Positions 13,758 to 25,800 are shown, counted from the first letter of the stretch. The stretch is DNA of 64,000 bases from Hemicentrotus pulcherrimus (GCA_003118195.1 BEXV01000245.1:214616-278615), one strand, 5' to 3'. Notes: generated by a model not told the origin, from the sequence alone. Numbers and translations: made by a program.

Positions 13758-15514
13758 GTAGTAGTAGTAGTAGTAGTAGTAGCAGCAGCAGCAGCATCGA
13801 CAGCACTTGGAAAAGAAGTTGTTTACGGGGTAAAGACACATCAGACCCGATAAAAGATTGCATATTATTTTTGTGGTATGCTATCTGATGACGTATTTCA
13901 AGGTTTTTGAACTCTCACCATCACCATCTTCATTCCCAGTGTTGGTCAGATGATGTTGGGAAAACATATCCAATCCTTGTTCTCGATTCTTAAAGACGTA
14001 TTGAGAGATTTGTCTTGAGCTAAATTTTGTGTCATGAGAACACGTGTTTTCACCCTCGCTCTTAACGTGACAGTGTGGGAGAGACAGCTGAGTGAGAATC
14101 CAAATCAGCCGATCACAAACACTCAAAATACTTATTCTGGCCATGACGGAGCGAGGTGACAGTAAATGCCTGTTTTCATCTTTATTTTGGATAATGTCAG
14201 ACGGTAAGGGGTGAACTAAAGCAAGGACAGATATTGGATTTTAAAAAGAGGTGACACTGTATCACTATTCTTTTTTTCTTCATTTCTTTTTGTTTGTTTG
14301 TTTGTTTGTTGTCGTTGTTGTTTAGTTTTTTGTCCTGATATAGTGCTCGTTTGCGATTGGGATTTACCTCACATTGAATATGACATTATCAAGATAAAGA
14401 AATCTAGTAAAGTCAAAGTTAAGCAACAAAATTCTCTCTCTCCGCCTCTTTTGTTTTACATATTTTCCAAAATACCGAAATGTCCCTCTTTATTTTGAGG
14501 TTACACAAGTGCACTGCAAAAGGATATACTTTATGCCTATGTGCAAGCATTTTGACAAACACTGATTAATTGTTGTGATGTCACAGAGGGTACACTTTAG
14601 ACTATTGTCGTGAAATATCTGGAGGAGTTTAAATCATATACAATTACAAGGCATGCGGATTTATTTGTGTCACGAAGCGTTCTAAAAAACGACTGACCAT
14701 TCTTATGATCCCCAAAAATGAACCGATTCACCGTTCTCACCTACTTTTGTTCGGGGGTGGAGATACTGCCCACCTACTCATTCCATCTTTCTTCTTGTTC
14801 TTTATTCAGTGGCTCAAATATAGATTATTTTGTTTGGAGCATGTGAAAGACAATCTAAGCTTTTGGACACGGCCTTCTATTTTTAAATCATCAATTTTAA
14901 TAACAGTTATTACAATCATGTGAATCGTCCAATGTTAATTTATTGGTGTTAAGTTATTATTCTATCAGATTTACGTAAATTATCATTAAAAATATATATT
15001 TCAAAATGCTAATTGTGTTCTGCATTGTTATTTGGAAACGGTAAATGATTTGGTTTGAATCTGAAAGCCGTTCGTGATGTGTGCTGAGAGGAAACTTGAG
15101 GCAGACACTAATAGATAAGAAGAAAGAACAGAGGTCCGGATGAATCGTAATGTGAAAAGAGAGGATGAAAAGTGAACTTATATAAGCTGAGGACAACATA
15201 ATTTTTAGGGAGCATGGGGAAAAGAGAAAAGAAGAGGAAATAAACAAGATAAAAAGAAACATAAAAAAATTGAAACGAGATAGAAACAACACATGGACGT
15301 GCAATATTTTTCAAATACTGTCCAAAGTATTTACTTACTCTATCATTCCTGATTTAAAAAAAAAACACTGATAACTACATTCTAAGTTAATTATTTTCCA
15401 GATATACAACGGTCAACACGTTTTTGTTTTTGTTGTTGTTATAATAATGACATATAGTGTAATACGATTCAAAATATATGTATCTGATAACACAGAGCTC
15501 AGTGAAAACGCATA

Positions 15515-15672
15515 GGCCCATATTCTGAAGTCAGGTTTAACTTTAAACCTAGGTTTAACTAAACCTGGCTTTCAGAAACTGAAATGATACTTAGACCTGA
15601 AGTCTGGCTTAGTTAAACCCAGGTTTAAAGTTAAACCTGGGTTTAACTAAACCTGACTTCAGAATACGGGCC
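15515..15672. mobile_element. Palindromic MITE with GGCCC ends and repeated TTTAAACCTAGG-type blocks
   Basis: The left end GGCCCATATTCTGAAGTCAG and right end CTGACTTCAGAATACGGGCC are inverted repeats, flanked on both sides by ATA (possible target duplication). The interior is made of repeated inverted blocks such as GGTTTAACTAAACC and AGGTTTAAAGTTAAACCT. Strong hairpin potential and no coding sequence. Confidence 0.82.
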
Positions 15673-16604
15673 ATAGGGTCTTGTGCGCAGTAGTCATTTA
15701 TTTACACGTTAAAAAAAAACCCGCTGCGGTTAACCGCATCATATCTGAACCACTGAACGAGCCGTTGCTGTTTCTCAAATTTGCCATATTCAAATGTATG
15801 GATGTTTCTTTCCCGTGAAAATGAATGAACTACAATACTTGAAATCCAGTCTGCATACAGTATTTGCTGCTATGTCGGGCAAGCCTCGGACAAGCCATCC
15901 GGTTGTTTTCTTTGCTTAAACAAGTATGCAAAAATGTGAATATTTATGTTATTACACTGGTCTATATAGAGCGCGAAGGCGACGTGCATTTGTGCTAGTT
16001 GGGTGTGCGTTCACCTGTGTGGGAGCTCAAGTTAGTGTTATAAATTTGTGATTCACCTCAAATCGATTATGACGTCAATCAAATTATTCTTATATTTTAA
16101 TCGGCTTTAAAGCGAAAGACAAGGATCGACTAGAGCCATATTCATTTAAAAATAATAAACAATGAAGAATGTGATTGTCCATTTATTATCATAAATATTA
16201 TACCCGCTTTCTTCGAGCGCGAGTGCATTTTATCGTATTTAACTCACGGTTTGGTATGAAAGATAAGAAATGCTGAAACAGGGTTCAGATAGATTTTACA
16301 TCGGATATCGAACTCGTTAGCATGTAACAGTATACATCATTAGATAGCGCTTATGAATTTATTGTTAACAGCGTTAAATGTTAAATCTATAATTTTTTTT
16401 CTTCTTCATGCGAGTGAGTGTATTGTGATACGACACCGCCCCCCCCCCTCCCCCAACAAAACAAAAATAATATGCCGAATTTCACCAGCATCCGAGCATA
16501 ACTTTGATGAACGCTCAATAATTGTGTTTACATGATCTCAACAAGCAATACCGTCCTTCCATTTTTGAATAGCTTGTGAACTGAATATTCATGCTGGCTG
16601 TTTA

Positions 16605-16725
16605 CATCCTTGGACAAGGCATTTTACCCACATTTGTCCTTCTCCACCCAAGAGTGCATGACGATGTAGGGGTTAATCCAGTAGTCCTCAGGGTGCAGTA
16701 CTGGTGAGGCTGACCTTGTTAAATA
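16605..16725. repeat. Dispersed-repeat fragment with CTTGGACAAGGCATTTTACC motif
   Basis: The stretch CTTGGACAAGGCATTTTACC, then CACATTTGTCC and CTCCACCCAAG, looks like a common interspersed repeat of marine animal genomes (SINE-tail type), recognised from general memory. Only one copy lies in the window, so family membership is unproven. Confidence 0.35.
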
Positions 16726-16882
16726 CGACCATTTGACACGATCGCAAGAAAATCAAATTCAGCAATTTCAACGCTCTGTTTTATTCGTTTTAGAAATCAG
16801 GTTCGGATTGCATAATAGGTCATTTAAACGTTTCAAAGGGTGAATAAAAATGCTTTGAAATTGACTTTGGTCGATTGTTGTC

Positions 16883-17352
16883 TTAAAGGTAAAGACCAGT
16901 AATGGTCATGCGATTGCATTGTGAAAGAAACGTTGTGGAATCGATCAGAAAATGTTGATCATCTAGCATGGAGCATCTGCAAGGTTCTGGAATCATCAAA
17001 ATGATAAGAAATTTGGCCCATTCTTCGTAAAGTTACAAGCACTATACACAGAAAGATGTATATGGGANTCTTTTCGCCGGCACAGATTGGGGTTAGGTGC
17101 GTGTTGAGCCTATGGGAAAGTTTAGGGTTAGGGTTATCAAGACATCTTTAAAAAAAAACCCAATCTGTGCCGCAGAAGAAAATAACGCGCGCGGGAGAGT
17201 GAAACTGAATTCAGGTAGGGATTAAAAGTCGAGAATAGTACAACGAATCGTCATGTATTAGTCAAAACATATTCTTTCACATGGTTGGTAATGAGAGCTT
17301 CCATTTCATTTTTTGAAATTGGGGTATTTCCAATACTGGTCTTTATCTTTAA
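16883..17352. mobile_element. TTAA-flanked MITE (piggyBac-like ends), copy interrupted by a nested module
   Basis: TTAA at both ends encloses inverted termini AGGTAAAGACCAGTAATGG (left) and AGATAAAGACCAGTATTGG (right, reversed), which match at 17 of 19 positions. TTAA target duplication is typical of piggyBac-type transposons. There is no transposase frame, so it would be non-autonomous. The internal stretch ATGCGATTGCATTGTGAAAG is shared with 32640-32660. The module 17071-17252 lies within it. Confidence 0.7.
17071..17252. mobile_element. Foldback-headed repeat module, copy 1 (single unit)
   Basis: Same sequence as 26560-26742 apart from a few changes: GAATAGT here against GAACAGT there, and a two-base difference after GGGTTAGGGTTA. 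It carries only one partial copy of the unit that is tandemly repeated at 26.7-27.5 kb, and stops at CGAATCGTC. It sits inside the TTAA-flanked element 16883-17352, which suggests insertion into it. One ambiguous base (17068 region) lies at its left edge. Confidence 0.82.
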
Positions 17353-18185
17353 TCTGATTTGACGAAAGTCTTTGCCATCGTGTTAATGTTGTTGATGATA
17401 TTGTGGATGACGACGATGGCCGTTATTAGTACTGATAGTATCATCATCATCAATATAATTGCATGTATTATTATCATTTGTTTTTGTTGTTATACAGTTG
17501 AGGTTTTCGATTTTTTTTTCTCGATGAAAATATATTGAATACAATATTTCGTGCCCTCAACTCCCTCTTTCATCCTCTTTCATAATCGTGTCTTCTTTTA
17601 AGATACTTAAGACAGACATTGTAAGCAGTAGGGAAGGATAGAAAAGGAAAAGTATGGAAGAATTGTAAAAGCGAATAGAGGGGACAGTAACCTAGGAAAA
17701 AAAACCGTGCGGGTGTATGGAAAAAGGAGAAAAGAAGAGATAAGCAGAAATTGAGAAAATAATAAGAGACAAACACTTCGAATATTCCATCCCAGGAGTT
17801 ATCCTGGACGCTTGAAGAGACAAATACTTGACTATACCAGGAATCAAGAATGTCACAATAGATGATCGAGTGCTGTTGTGTAGTACTCGAATTAAGTGCT
17901 GCAAAAATAATCATAGTTTTCTCTTTGGTTAGACGAATTATTTTTTGTTTTACTTTTATTATACATGAATGACAATTTAGTTTCGTATACGAATTTTATG
18001 TGATATTATAATGATATGATTCTGGTGAAACTTTTATTCTTATTTACTCCGTTACAATTTTATTTACAATTATACATGTTATCAAGGAGATATTATTTTT
18101 TTCAAGTTTGTTAACATTCATTTCATTTATTTCCCACTATATTTTCTTTGAAATCATACATTTCATAAAAATACATATGTGTGGG

Positions 18186-18256
18186 TTTTGGAACTGTGGG
18201 TGCGCGCGTGTGTGTGTAACTGACTAACTGTGTGTGTGCGCACTGCGCACGCGTGT
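18186..18256. repeat. GT/GC alternating tract
   Basis: Interrupted TG and CG dinucleotides, ending in the palindrome GTGCGCACTGCGCACGCG. Confidence 0.8.
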
Positions 18257-21200
18257 ATTTTAATGTTGTAAATGACAAAAATTTGCATTCTTTGTAATTG
18301 ATTAAGAATATAAATTAACCGTCGAAGGTGAACATTTAATATTCATTTTTAGTCATAACAAAAAAATATTCATACAGTGAGATGAATAAACATATAGCAT
18401 TTTTAATTTATCATCAACATAATTTACAAGACCCTTTTAAAGAGGTGTACTCGTAAACTATATTGATGAGTCTACTACTCTACTATTCACTTTTATGGGA
18501 AAATGTACTTTGAATTTTAACAGCATGTTTCTCAGCTTGTATGACAAATGAACAAATGAAACCATTACTCAATTTATTCAATGTTTTTACGTTTGCGTTA
18601 TTTTAATATATATATTGAATATTATATTCCCAGTATAATCATTGAAGCTACATACATCTGACAAAAGATAAAAACATCATTTTTAGAATGTCAATTGATT
18701 TGACGTATAAGGCTACGACAAAGTTCACCAATTTTTGTAAAATGCGTATATCAACTTCGTGACTTATCGTCGCATAAAATAACTGTATAAAATATGACAA
18801 GACTTTAAAACCAACATGGTCGAGCATATTGGATTATAATGCAATATTCATATTCATAAGAAATCGAAATGACATCTTATCACCCACAAATCTAACAAAG
18901 TATGGCAAACATATCCTGTCATCACGGTAAATAAAAGATTACTTTTAAAAATGGGAAAATTGAAGATACATACATGAATGTATGTATAATTCCTTAACCC
19001 GAAGTATTACAGTGTACTTGCGAGAATTAAATGTATAACTCATATACAACGTTCTATTATTATAAATGGGGAACAATATTAAATAATTAATATGTTTATT
19101 CCTTTGGAAGTCATGTGGTATGCTCGTACATTGTACATGATGGTTGAATTATTATAAAGTGCAATAATTACACTCATTATAACTCAATCATCCTTATTAA
19201 TGTTAAAATTGTCCATCCATGTTTTAAAAATGTTCATTAGCAATCAAAAGAACATATAATCATACATTCAAAAGTATATTAAATGAGGTAGTAAATCTAG
19301 AAATCTAAAATCATCCATTGTGCTGATAATTTTAATAAAATTTACGTACTTTCACATACCCAGACATATATTAATATGGCTGCTTTTAAGGAGCCAAAAT
19401 CATCTTGAAACTGTTCATAGAATTAACATGGACAAAGTGTTAGTGAAGAGCAAAGACTTCTGGAATGAAAAAGGAATCGATACTTGTTATTAATGTATGA
19501 ACGACATACATTACACAATACATGTACGAGGAATCAGAGAAATATTTGACTATACCTCGTTACCTGAAACTCGTATTGTTCTCATTAGTGCCTGTAGTGC
19601 ATTAATTATATTTCTTACTTCCTATTGACCGGGAAAAAAACACGTTTCGATGGGTCACTACATTTAATTTCAAGATTATGGACCTTTCTCAACTTAAATC
19701 ACGATGTGCATTATCAGTGTCCAGTGTACTCTCCAGATTTATTTATGTAAATTTTATCACAATTTGAGAAAAAAAATGACCACTCTGATCTTGCAACCCA
19801 ACGCTATAACATTTCAGAGACATCACGGTGTACATGTACCTTAGTCATCAGACAATGAAATCAGTTTCCATATCAAACATGATTCATGACGTAGTTAACA
19901 AGATAAATGATTACAGAATTATCAATATCAACATCGAACAATGAAGTACATGTATGCTTAAAAGATCTTTGCCATCATCCTTGCCTTTTCCTTTTCCTGC
20001 TGACATTTGAGCTTAGTTGTTCACAACAGGATAAAATCAACCTTGGAAGATTGTCAAAATGTTTGCTTGGTGACCATATTTGATATGTAACCCCCTCCCC
20101 CCCCCCCTTTCTTCCTCCATACAGGGTTTACATGTCTTCATAACACATGCTATTTTACAGGATATATATTTTTAGAATATGAGGACATACATGTACTTCT
20201 ATGTTGCCTTGTAGTATAGACGGAATCGGGAATTCCTTCTCTCATATCCATTTCCTGTATGCGTTAACTAATGTTCGTAGTAAATCATTTACGTTGCTAA
20301 AATGTTAGCAGACGGGTTGTGTACTTGCATTTAAACTAACTAACCAACCCTTATGCATTTCCCCAGATCTGATGTGTTTCAGTTTGATACAAGAAAAATA
20401 TATTGAACTTTAACCAATAAGTTAAAAAGATTTGTTCAGAACAGTTGCCCATACCTACTTCGGTAAAGAAGAAAAGTTTATATTTCAAACTTAACGTTAG
20501 TTTAATTAGTATAGTAAGCAATCGACTGACAGTTGGACAGTATGAACACACTTCCAAGCATACAAAGAATCGAGTAAAACTCAGTAAAGAGCAAAATCGT
20601 CATATCCCCTTTGCCCTTAACACGTTAACTTACTTGACATACACATAGGAAATGAATATCTGCGCTAGATAACGAAGACTCAACTCAATCTGCAGTTCCG
20701 CTCTTCCCAAGATTTAAAAGCGCAGTTTCCCTCTTCTTGTCCCTTTATATGTAAAGATAAATTTTTAAATACATTTAGTAGGTAAATTCTGAAATCCTGC
20801 TTTCCTGAGCCCATTTCAGGAAGTTTCTCATATCTTTAAATCTTCCATTCAAAATACCGGGGAACTGCTCATAACCTTTTTTGACGATTAGATTTGCCAA
20901 GTCCTTTGCCAGTTTGCCACATGCACGATAACGAAAATTCTACTAGGAACTTTTAGATAATTTGCCTGATACTACTGATAAACCTAGTAACGAGTGTTTT
21001 ACACGAGTACTGAGTGTATATGTGTGTGTAGATGATTTTCTTTAAAACTACCGGTGCGTCGTCTGCCTATATTCGAACCTCCTGTGCGTACATGTATATT
21101 GTATATGCTTATTATTTCTCTAGTTTCTCTTTTGCTTTCCTGAGAAGTAAAATAACAATTCATGCCATCGAAGCCAAGGGCATTTCCTTTGCAGATCTCA

Positions 21201-22195
21201 GCAAGCGATTGTTCCCTGTGATGCAGTGGTAGTGTGGAGCAGCGAGCTGTGCTGTGAGATCGGGCTATATTTTGTCAAGTTCTTTTCAGCTTGTCAAAAC
21301 AACCGAGGTCAAAGGCTACATTGGATGACCTTTGACCGCCAGATCCGACTGCTCACAATGCCAATACAGACTGCAGTGTATTGCTGCGTGTTATTTAATA
21401 CTTCACAACCGTTAACCTAGCACGACCAACCAGCAGTTTCATTGTGTATGTCAATGGCTAGCCGCTTTCATGATTTAACAGGGTTTCATATAAATGCTTT
21501 AGATTACCAGATACATGTATGTGCAAAGACTTTTAAATGCACCATTGGCATTACTACATTACGATTACAATTACAATTTGACTCTCTGCCTGCCTGGGTG
21601 AACAATTATGAGTACTTTGAATGATAAAAACTGAACAAGACTTCGATGTCTATGTAAAGTCAGTCTTGCGTTATCCCTGAAGTGTAATAAAGGATATAAA
21701 GTTACAGGTTTCTTGCTACCTGCATAATTATCATGATTTTTATGATAAATTATCAAACAAATCAAGTAGCCAATGAAGACTTGAATCCCTCATGTACTAC
21801 ACAACAATGTGTTTATTATACATGTACATCGTATTTCTGATCAACGGAAAGTTTCATAGTATTTGTTTTAGATTTGTTTTGGATTGCCAACTCCACAATT
21901 TCATGATTCCAAACATCATGTAACCGCGCAGTATTGTCCCTTCACACTGTGAAGCATGATTTTCAATACATTTCAGATGTCAGAAGTCAGAACAGTTAAA
22001 GCGTTACCCCATGATCTCTAAAATACAGGACAACACTAGAATTCTATCATCTAATAATCCAGATTCCAAGATATGTTTTTCTGCTTTTAAAGCTTCTACA
22101 TGTAAATGTGAGTTAACTCTAAAGCTAGTTGTATGTATTTTAAAAGTTAAAAGTGTATTAAAATAATTATGGTCGGTGGGACGTCCTCTTTGAAG

Positions 22196-22201
22196 TTTAA
22201 T
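22196..22201 (-). terminator. Candidate poly(A) signal for fbxl14 (ATTAAA on the minus strand)
   Basis: TTTAAT on the plus strand reads ATTAAA on the coding strand, about 200 bp after the fbxl14 stop. A canonical AATAAA lies further on, at 21812-21817 on the minus strand (TTTATT on plus), about 580 bp after the stop. Either could end the transcript. In AT-rich DNA such hexamers are frequent, so this is only a candidate. Confidence 0.25.
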
Positions 22202-22398
22202 TTGTATCTTTTACAAAGGCATTGTAATTTGTATAGGTACATCCATCATAATATATAACAAGTAAAAAATAATGTTTTGAAAAGCAATATTTCAAGAACT
22301 TTTTGAATCATTAAAAAGACTCATAGGCCTATATTTGATACGTTTGTTCGTTGTTCAGCTTTTTCTTTTCCCTGGATTGCTGAACATGACAGCAAGTA

Positions 22399-23604
22399 CT
22401 ACCTTTTATGCCAGAGTCCTAGGTTGAGAACAGTCAAGCAGGGTAACTGCATGATACGCTCCAGTCCAACAGTCGTGATCATTGTGCATCCATACAGATC
22501 AATACACTTCAACTCCTTGAGGTGTTCTGCTATCAGAGCCAGTCCCTTATCAGTCACTCGAACACACTGGCCAATGTTTAGAGTGGTCATGTTGTGAAGA
22601 CTGCGTACTAACCTCCCTACACCTTCATCCGTGATATGGCAAGAACTAAGACTGACATTCTTCAAATTTGGCATTCCCTGAGAAATGTGTGAGAGAGCTG
22701 CATCACCTATTTTGTCACAGAAGCTGGCATCAAGCGTTGCGAAATGGCCTCCATATTCAGCAAGGTGCGCGAGCCCGATGTCGCTGATGTTGTCACAACT
22801 TCGCAAATTAAGTTCTCTCAAACTTTGCATCCGTGACAGGCTGATCATCCCAGTGTCTGTGATTCCACAGCAGAAACTAAGATTCAAACTTCGAAGCTTG
22901 TGGAGTCCTTTGGCGATACTCATGAGAGCAGTGTCACTCAATTTTTGGCAATCTTGCAGCACTAGGAGTTCAAGATCTCGTGTTCCTCTTGCTGCTTCGA
23001 CACTAACCCCAGCTAGATATCCAATACCAACATCAGATATATGTCGACAACTCCTTAAATTCAAACCCTTGAGTTTGTGAAGTCCCCTTGCAATCACCAG
23101 AAGCCCAGTATTTGTTATGTTACTGCATCCTGCAAGGTCAAGCACCTCCAAGTGCTTCAAATACTGTTCTATCCTCCAAAGACTAGTGTCAGTGATCTGC
23201 TTGCATAGACTTAGGTTGAGTACTGTCAGTGTAGGGATCTCTTTGGAGAAGGCATGTGAGAGTCCCACATCAGTCAGGTTGTAGCAACCACTCAGATTTA
23301 GGCTTTGTATGTTTGGCATTCCCTGCATGACATGGCTCAAACTCCTTCGAAGACTGAGTATCTGGACACGTTTGATCCCCCTCGCCACAAGGCTGGGAAA
23401 CAAAGAGGGGTTTGACCGGCGTAAATGTAACTTGGCTTCCACACCTCTCCATACCGAACGGTGATACGAAGCGTCCCTCCATGCACGGCACACTTGGGCA
23501 GCCCGACCCTTATCACGCACGTCCAAATAACCAAATATTAGCGCGAGCACTTCAGGAAACAAACATGAAATGTGAGTTTCCTCTTGGTACTTTTCGAATG
23601 GCAT
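22399..23604 (-). CDS. fbxl14: F-box/LRR protein 14 (Fbxl14 / partner of paired), substrate receptor of an SCF ubiquitin ligase
   Basis: This 401-residue open frame starts at the internal Met of MPFEKYQEETHISC. Human FBXL14 (418 aa, from memory) begins METHISCLFPE, so this start fits the family better than the upstream Met at 23835. Residues about 11-55 form the F-box (ISCLFPEVLALIFGYLDVRD through AWRDASYHRSVW), the surface that binds Skp1. From about residue 78 onward there are roughly eleven LRRs of the cysteine type (LNLSGCYNLTDVGL, LNLRSCDNISDIGL, LNIGQCVRVTDKGL), which form the substrate-binding solenoid. In flies and vertebrates the family ubiquitinates nuclear regulators such as Paired and the Snail and Twist factors; the same role here is inferred. 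The frame has no intron and no break. It ends LNLGLWHKR, close to the short LGLW-x-x-R tail I recall for fly Ppa; the human protein ends with a slightly longer tail. The gene is divergent from wnt5. The family call is very secure; the exact start and C-terminus are less so. Confidence 0.97.
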   Translation of the reverse strand: MPFEKYQEETHISCLFPEVLALIFGYLDVRDKGRAAQVCRAWRDASYHRSVWRGVEAKLHLRRSNPSLFPSLVARGIKRVQILSLRRSLSHVMQGMPNIQSLNLSGCYNLTDVGLSHAFSKEIPTLTVLNLSLCKQITDTSLWRIEQYLKHLEVLDLAGCSNITNTGLLVIARGLHKLKGLNLRSCRHISDVGIGYLAGVSVEAARGTRDLELLVLQDCQKLSDTALMSIAKGLHKLRSLNLSFCCGITDTGMISLSRMQSLRELNLRSCDNISDIGLAHLAEYGGHFATLDASFCDKIGDAALSHISQGMPNLKNVSLSSCHITDEGVGRLVRSLHNMTTLNIGQCVRVTDKGLALIAEHLKELKCIDLYGCTMITTVGLERIMQLPCLTVLNLGLWHKR

Positions 23605-23835
23605 TTCGTCCACAGAGTGACTAACTCTGTTTCGACGACTTCTTCGTGTCCCAACGGCTTCACATTTGTGTTGCTTTCCATGCAAGAATCCTCTGCCTCC
23701 ATGGGCAATGTCGATGCACAAGCCACATTCTCTCTGCACGCTATGCCGCATGGGTACATATGATACTATACACGTACGATGAATGAGCATGCAGGCGTGC
23801 ATTGAGATCAATTCACAGCCCGCCGCGCTGCACAT
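23605..23835 (-). other. In-frame open extension upstream of the preferred fbxl14 start (5' UTR or alternative N-terminus)
   Basis: The fbxl14 frame stays open for 77 more codons up to a Met at 23835. The extra residues are rich in Cys, His and Met (for example MCSAAGCELISMHACM) and then basic (GTRRSRRNR). They match nothing I know in the Fbxl14 family, where the F-box starts within about ten residues of the N-terminus. I read this as 5' UTR that happens to lack a stop. A longer lineage-specific isoform of 478 residues is possible and cannot be excluded from sequence alone. Confidence 0.5.
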
Positions 23836-24110
23836 TACACAGAGCGATGAAGTGATGCATTAACGGGGCCGCTTGGGTCGCGGCTTGTGTCAGCGAACAC
23901 TGGGTGCAGTACAGTCCAGCAATATTAATTTTGTGTGTAGCTCGTGTGCGTGTGTTCGTGTGTGCTGTCGAAACTACTGCAGGCTTTAGGCATTCATCAA
24001 TAAGTCACGTGACCGAGGCCAGCGCGGCGAGTTAGGGCGCAGTAATTCTTTCCGACCAGCCAGGCGTTCATCGGGAGGAGGTTTCTTTTGGTTCGTGTGG
24101 TTGGCAGCCA
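23836..24110 (-). promoter_or_regulatory. Probable fbxl14 promoter / 5' flank, CpG-enriched
   Basis: The region just upstream of fbxl14 is visibly richer in G+C and CpG than the AT-rich surroundings (for example the stretches around 23862-23885 and 24018-24035). It contains a perfect palindromic E-box at 24004-24013. No clear TATA box was seen. Its position immediately 5' of the minus-strand gene suggests a TATA-less CpG-type promoter; the transcription start cannot be placed. Confidence 0.45.
24004..24013. promoter_or_regulatory. Palindromic E-box GTCACGTGAC
   Basis: This is a perfect 10-bp palindrome with a CACGTG core, about 170 bp upstream of the longest fbxl14 reading frame. The extended form GTCACGTGAC is the preferred site of USF/MITF/TFE-type bHLH-ZIP factors. 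Function is inferred from the motif and its promoter position only. Confidence 0.45.
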
Positions 24111-25126
24111 TCTACCCTCAAGCATTCTAACTCAGCAAGATACTACAAAATTGTATTCTTTGCTTTTAAAAAACAGACGACCTGTGTGCACTGTGCCTGT
24201 GGTTACATTCTCTTGCACCCATATTTACTTCCACTTTAAGTTTAATTTGTGTGAGACCAACGTTGTTTCTCTGATTCAGAATGCAAGCGAAAAGCCTGTC
24301 TCACAGTTGGAGTTTTAATCCGGAATGTGTTTATCCGGAACATTGTGAATGTAATTCCACTACTCAATGATAATAGGTTAATAGGTCTTTTGTTCAGTTA
24401 TTTGGCACGAAAGAGCCCTAGTTGAAGCAGCAAAGTCATATTCTATGACAATCAATTAGGCTAATCCGGACACGGTAATGAACGAAATCCGAAAAAGAAT
24501 AGGATAAGCTTTTAACGTCGGAGCTATTCACACAGGAAAGCAAGCAATAGGAGTGGCATCTTTCAAAATCTGTTCACCATTGTAGTCACCATGTCACAAC
24601 CATCGAAAAACCAGAGAAACGTAACTAGCTTAAGTGCCCATTTCACAGATTTCCACAAATAAAACGTTCAATGGCTGAGAATTTCTATTGTATTTCTTGT
24701 TGATATGATAATGTTCATACTAAGCTGTAAACTAATTACTTAGGCTATAGTGCATCATTTAGTAAGTGGACTATTAGGCATAGTAAGGTTTTATTAATAT
24801 CAGCCCAGGAATATAATCACGATGATTTTAGGTTGGAGTTCCTTTGAAATCTCAGACTACCTTGTAAATTAGATTAAGTTTATTAGGTCTAAAGTTTTTG
24901 ACTGACTTTCGTTTGCCAAAAGACGGTAAAGCAAAGTCAAAACTAATCTTGAGTTCTAGTATATGGGAATCGTATGTCGAGAGAACATGTCTACAATAAT
25001 TGTGAATTGTATTGTTTGTCCAGCAGTAGATTGATTGTTTGAACGAGTAAAATAAAAACCTTGCTGGAAATCATCTTCAATACAAACCGGCAACTCTCAC
25101 TGCACGTAGAAACCTGTGTTAAGCAC

Positions 25127-25312
25127 ATGGTGTTGGTAATGGGCCTATTTGGCTTTAATTCCTTATTTCTCTATGCTCATTACTTCCCTAAACATTTTCT
25201 ACCAAAATAGTTAGGCACATGTCATATATTTGTAATTTTGAACATAGAGTATAAGTTTTGTTGGATTCTGTCAGAATTTATTTTCATTACCAGAACTCAA
25301 ACTTCTCTGTAG
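25127..25312. mobile_element. Partial TTAA-family MITE (right half)
   Basis: Shares the landmarks TCTATGCTCATTAC, TTAGGCACATGTCATATATT, GATTCTGTCAGAATTTA and ATTACCAGAACTCAAAC with the right half of 32613-32968. The left half and a clear left terminus were not identified, so it appears truncated or diverged. Confidence 0.6.
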
Positions 25313-25740
25313 GCAGATGCATTTTCTCATGCATAATCACGCAAACACGACATCCCTACGCACATACCCACACACACAGTCTCCCTCTGTTTATCACAAA
25401 GCAGTTAATTTATGCCATAACTGAAAAGAAAAATAACGATGGAATGACTTCAAAATCGTACCATATAGTCGTTGATGAGTAATTAGGTCTTGTTGTTGTC
25501 AGGGGCGACGGGGAGCGCCTTCCAAGGTGCGTATGGGGGGGGGGGGGCNAAGGGGCACCTACATAGGTAAGCCTCAAAGTGAACATACACCAGTTTTAGA
25601 CATTGGTATATATACCCTATATCGTCATGATTGCGATTACGCTAGCAGGGATGACACCAATATTATTTTGTTTCTCTTTTTATGTGTTACGAGATTCTAC
25701 TTACATACTTTGCAGTTGGCTGTGATGGTTTGATCATTAA

Positions 25741-25800
25741 TTTTCGAGCGAGCGAAGTGAGCGAGCAAAAATGCTAAGATTTGTGACGGGTCGCAGTGCG
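25741..25800. repeat. GAGCGAGCGAAG palindromic motif
   Basis: CGAGCGAGCGAAGTGAGCGAGC is near-palindromic only in part; it is of a type often found inside animal transposon remnants. No element boundary was found. Confidence 0.4.

Larger units (their letters stand above)
13758..22195. other. Region without a supported gene, downstream of fbxl14
   Basis: AT-rich DNA containing the MITEs at 15.5 and 16.9 kb and short simple repeats. The part nearest fbxl14 (about 21800-22398) may be its 3' UTR. No coding region was recognised. Confidence 0.6.

Noticed and set aside
13284..13863. Several long open frames across the gap
   Set aside because: They are open only because Ns were read as unknown residues.
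17108..17145. Interstitial telomere
   Set aside because: Only two or three TTAGGG-like units, and they lie inside the loop of a repeated module also present at 26.6 kb.
22685..23763. Open frames on plus and in other minus frames inside fbxl14
   Set aside because: Shadows of the strongly conserved fbxl14 frame.
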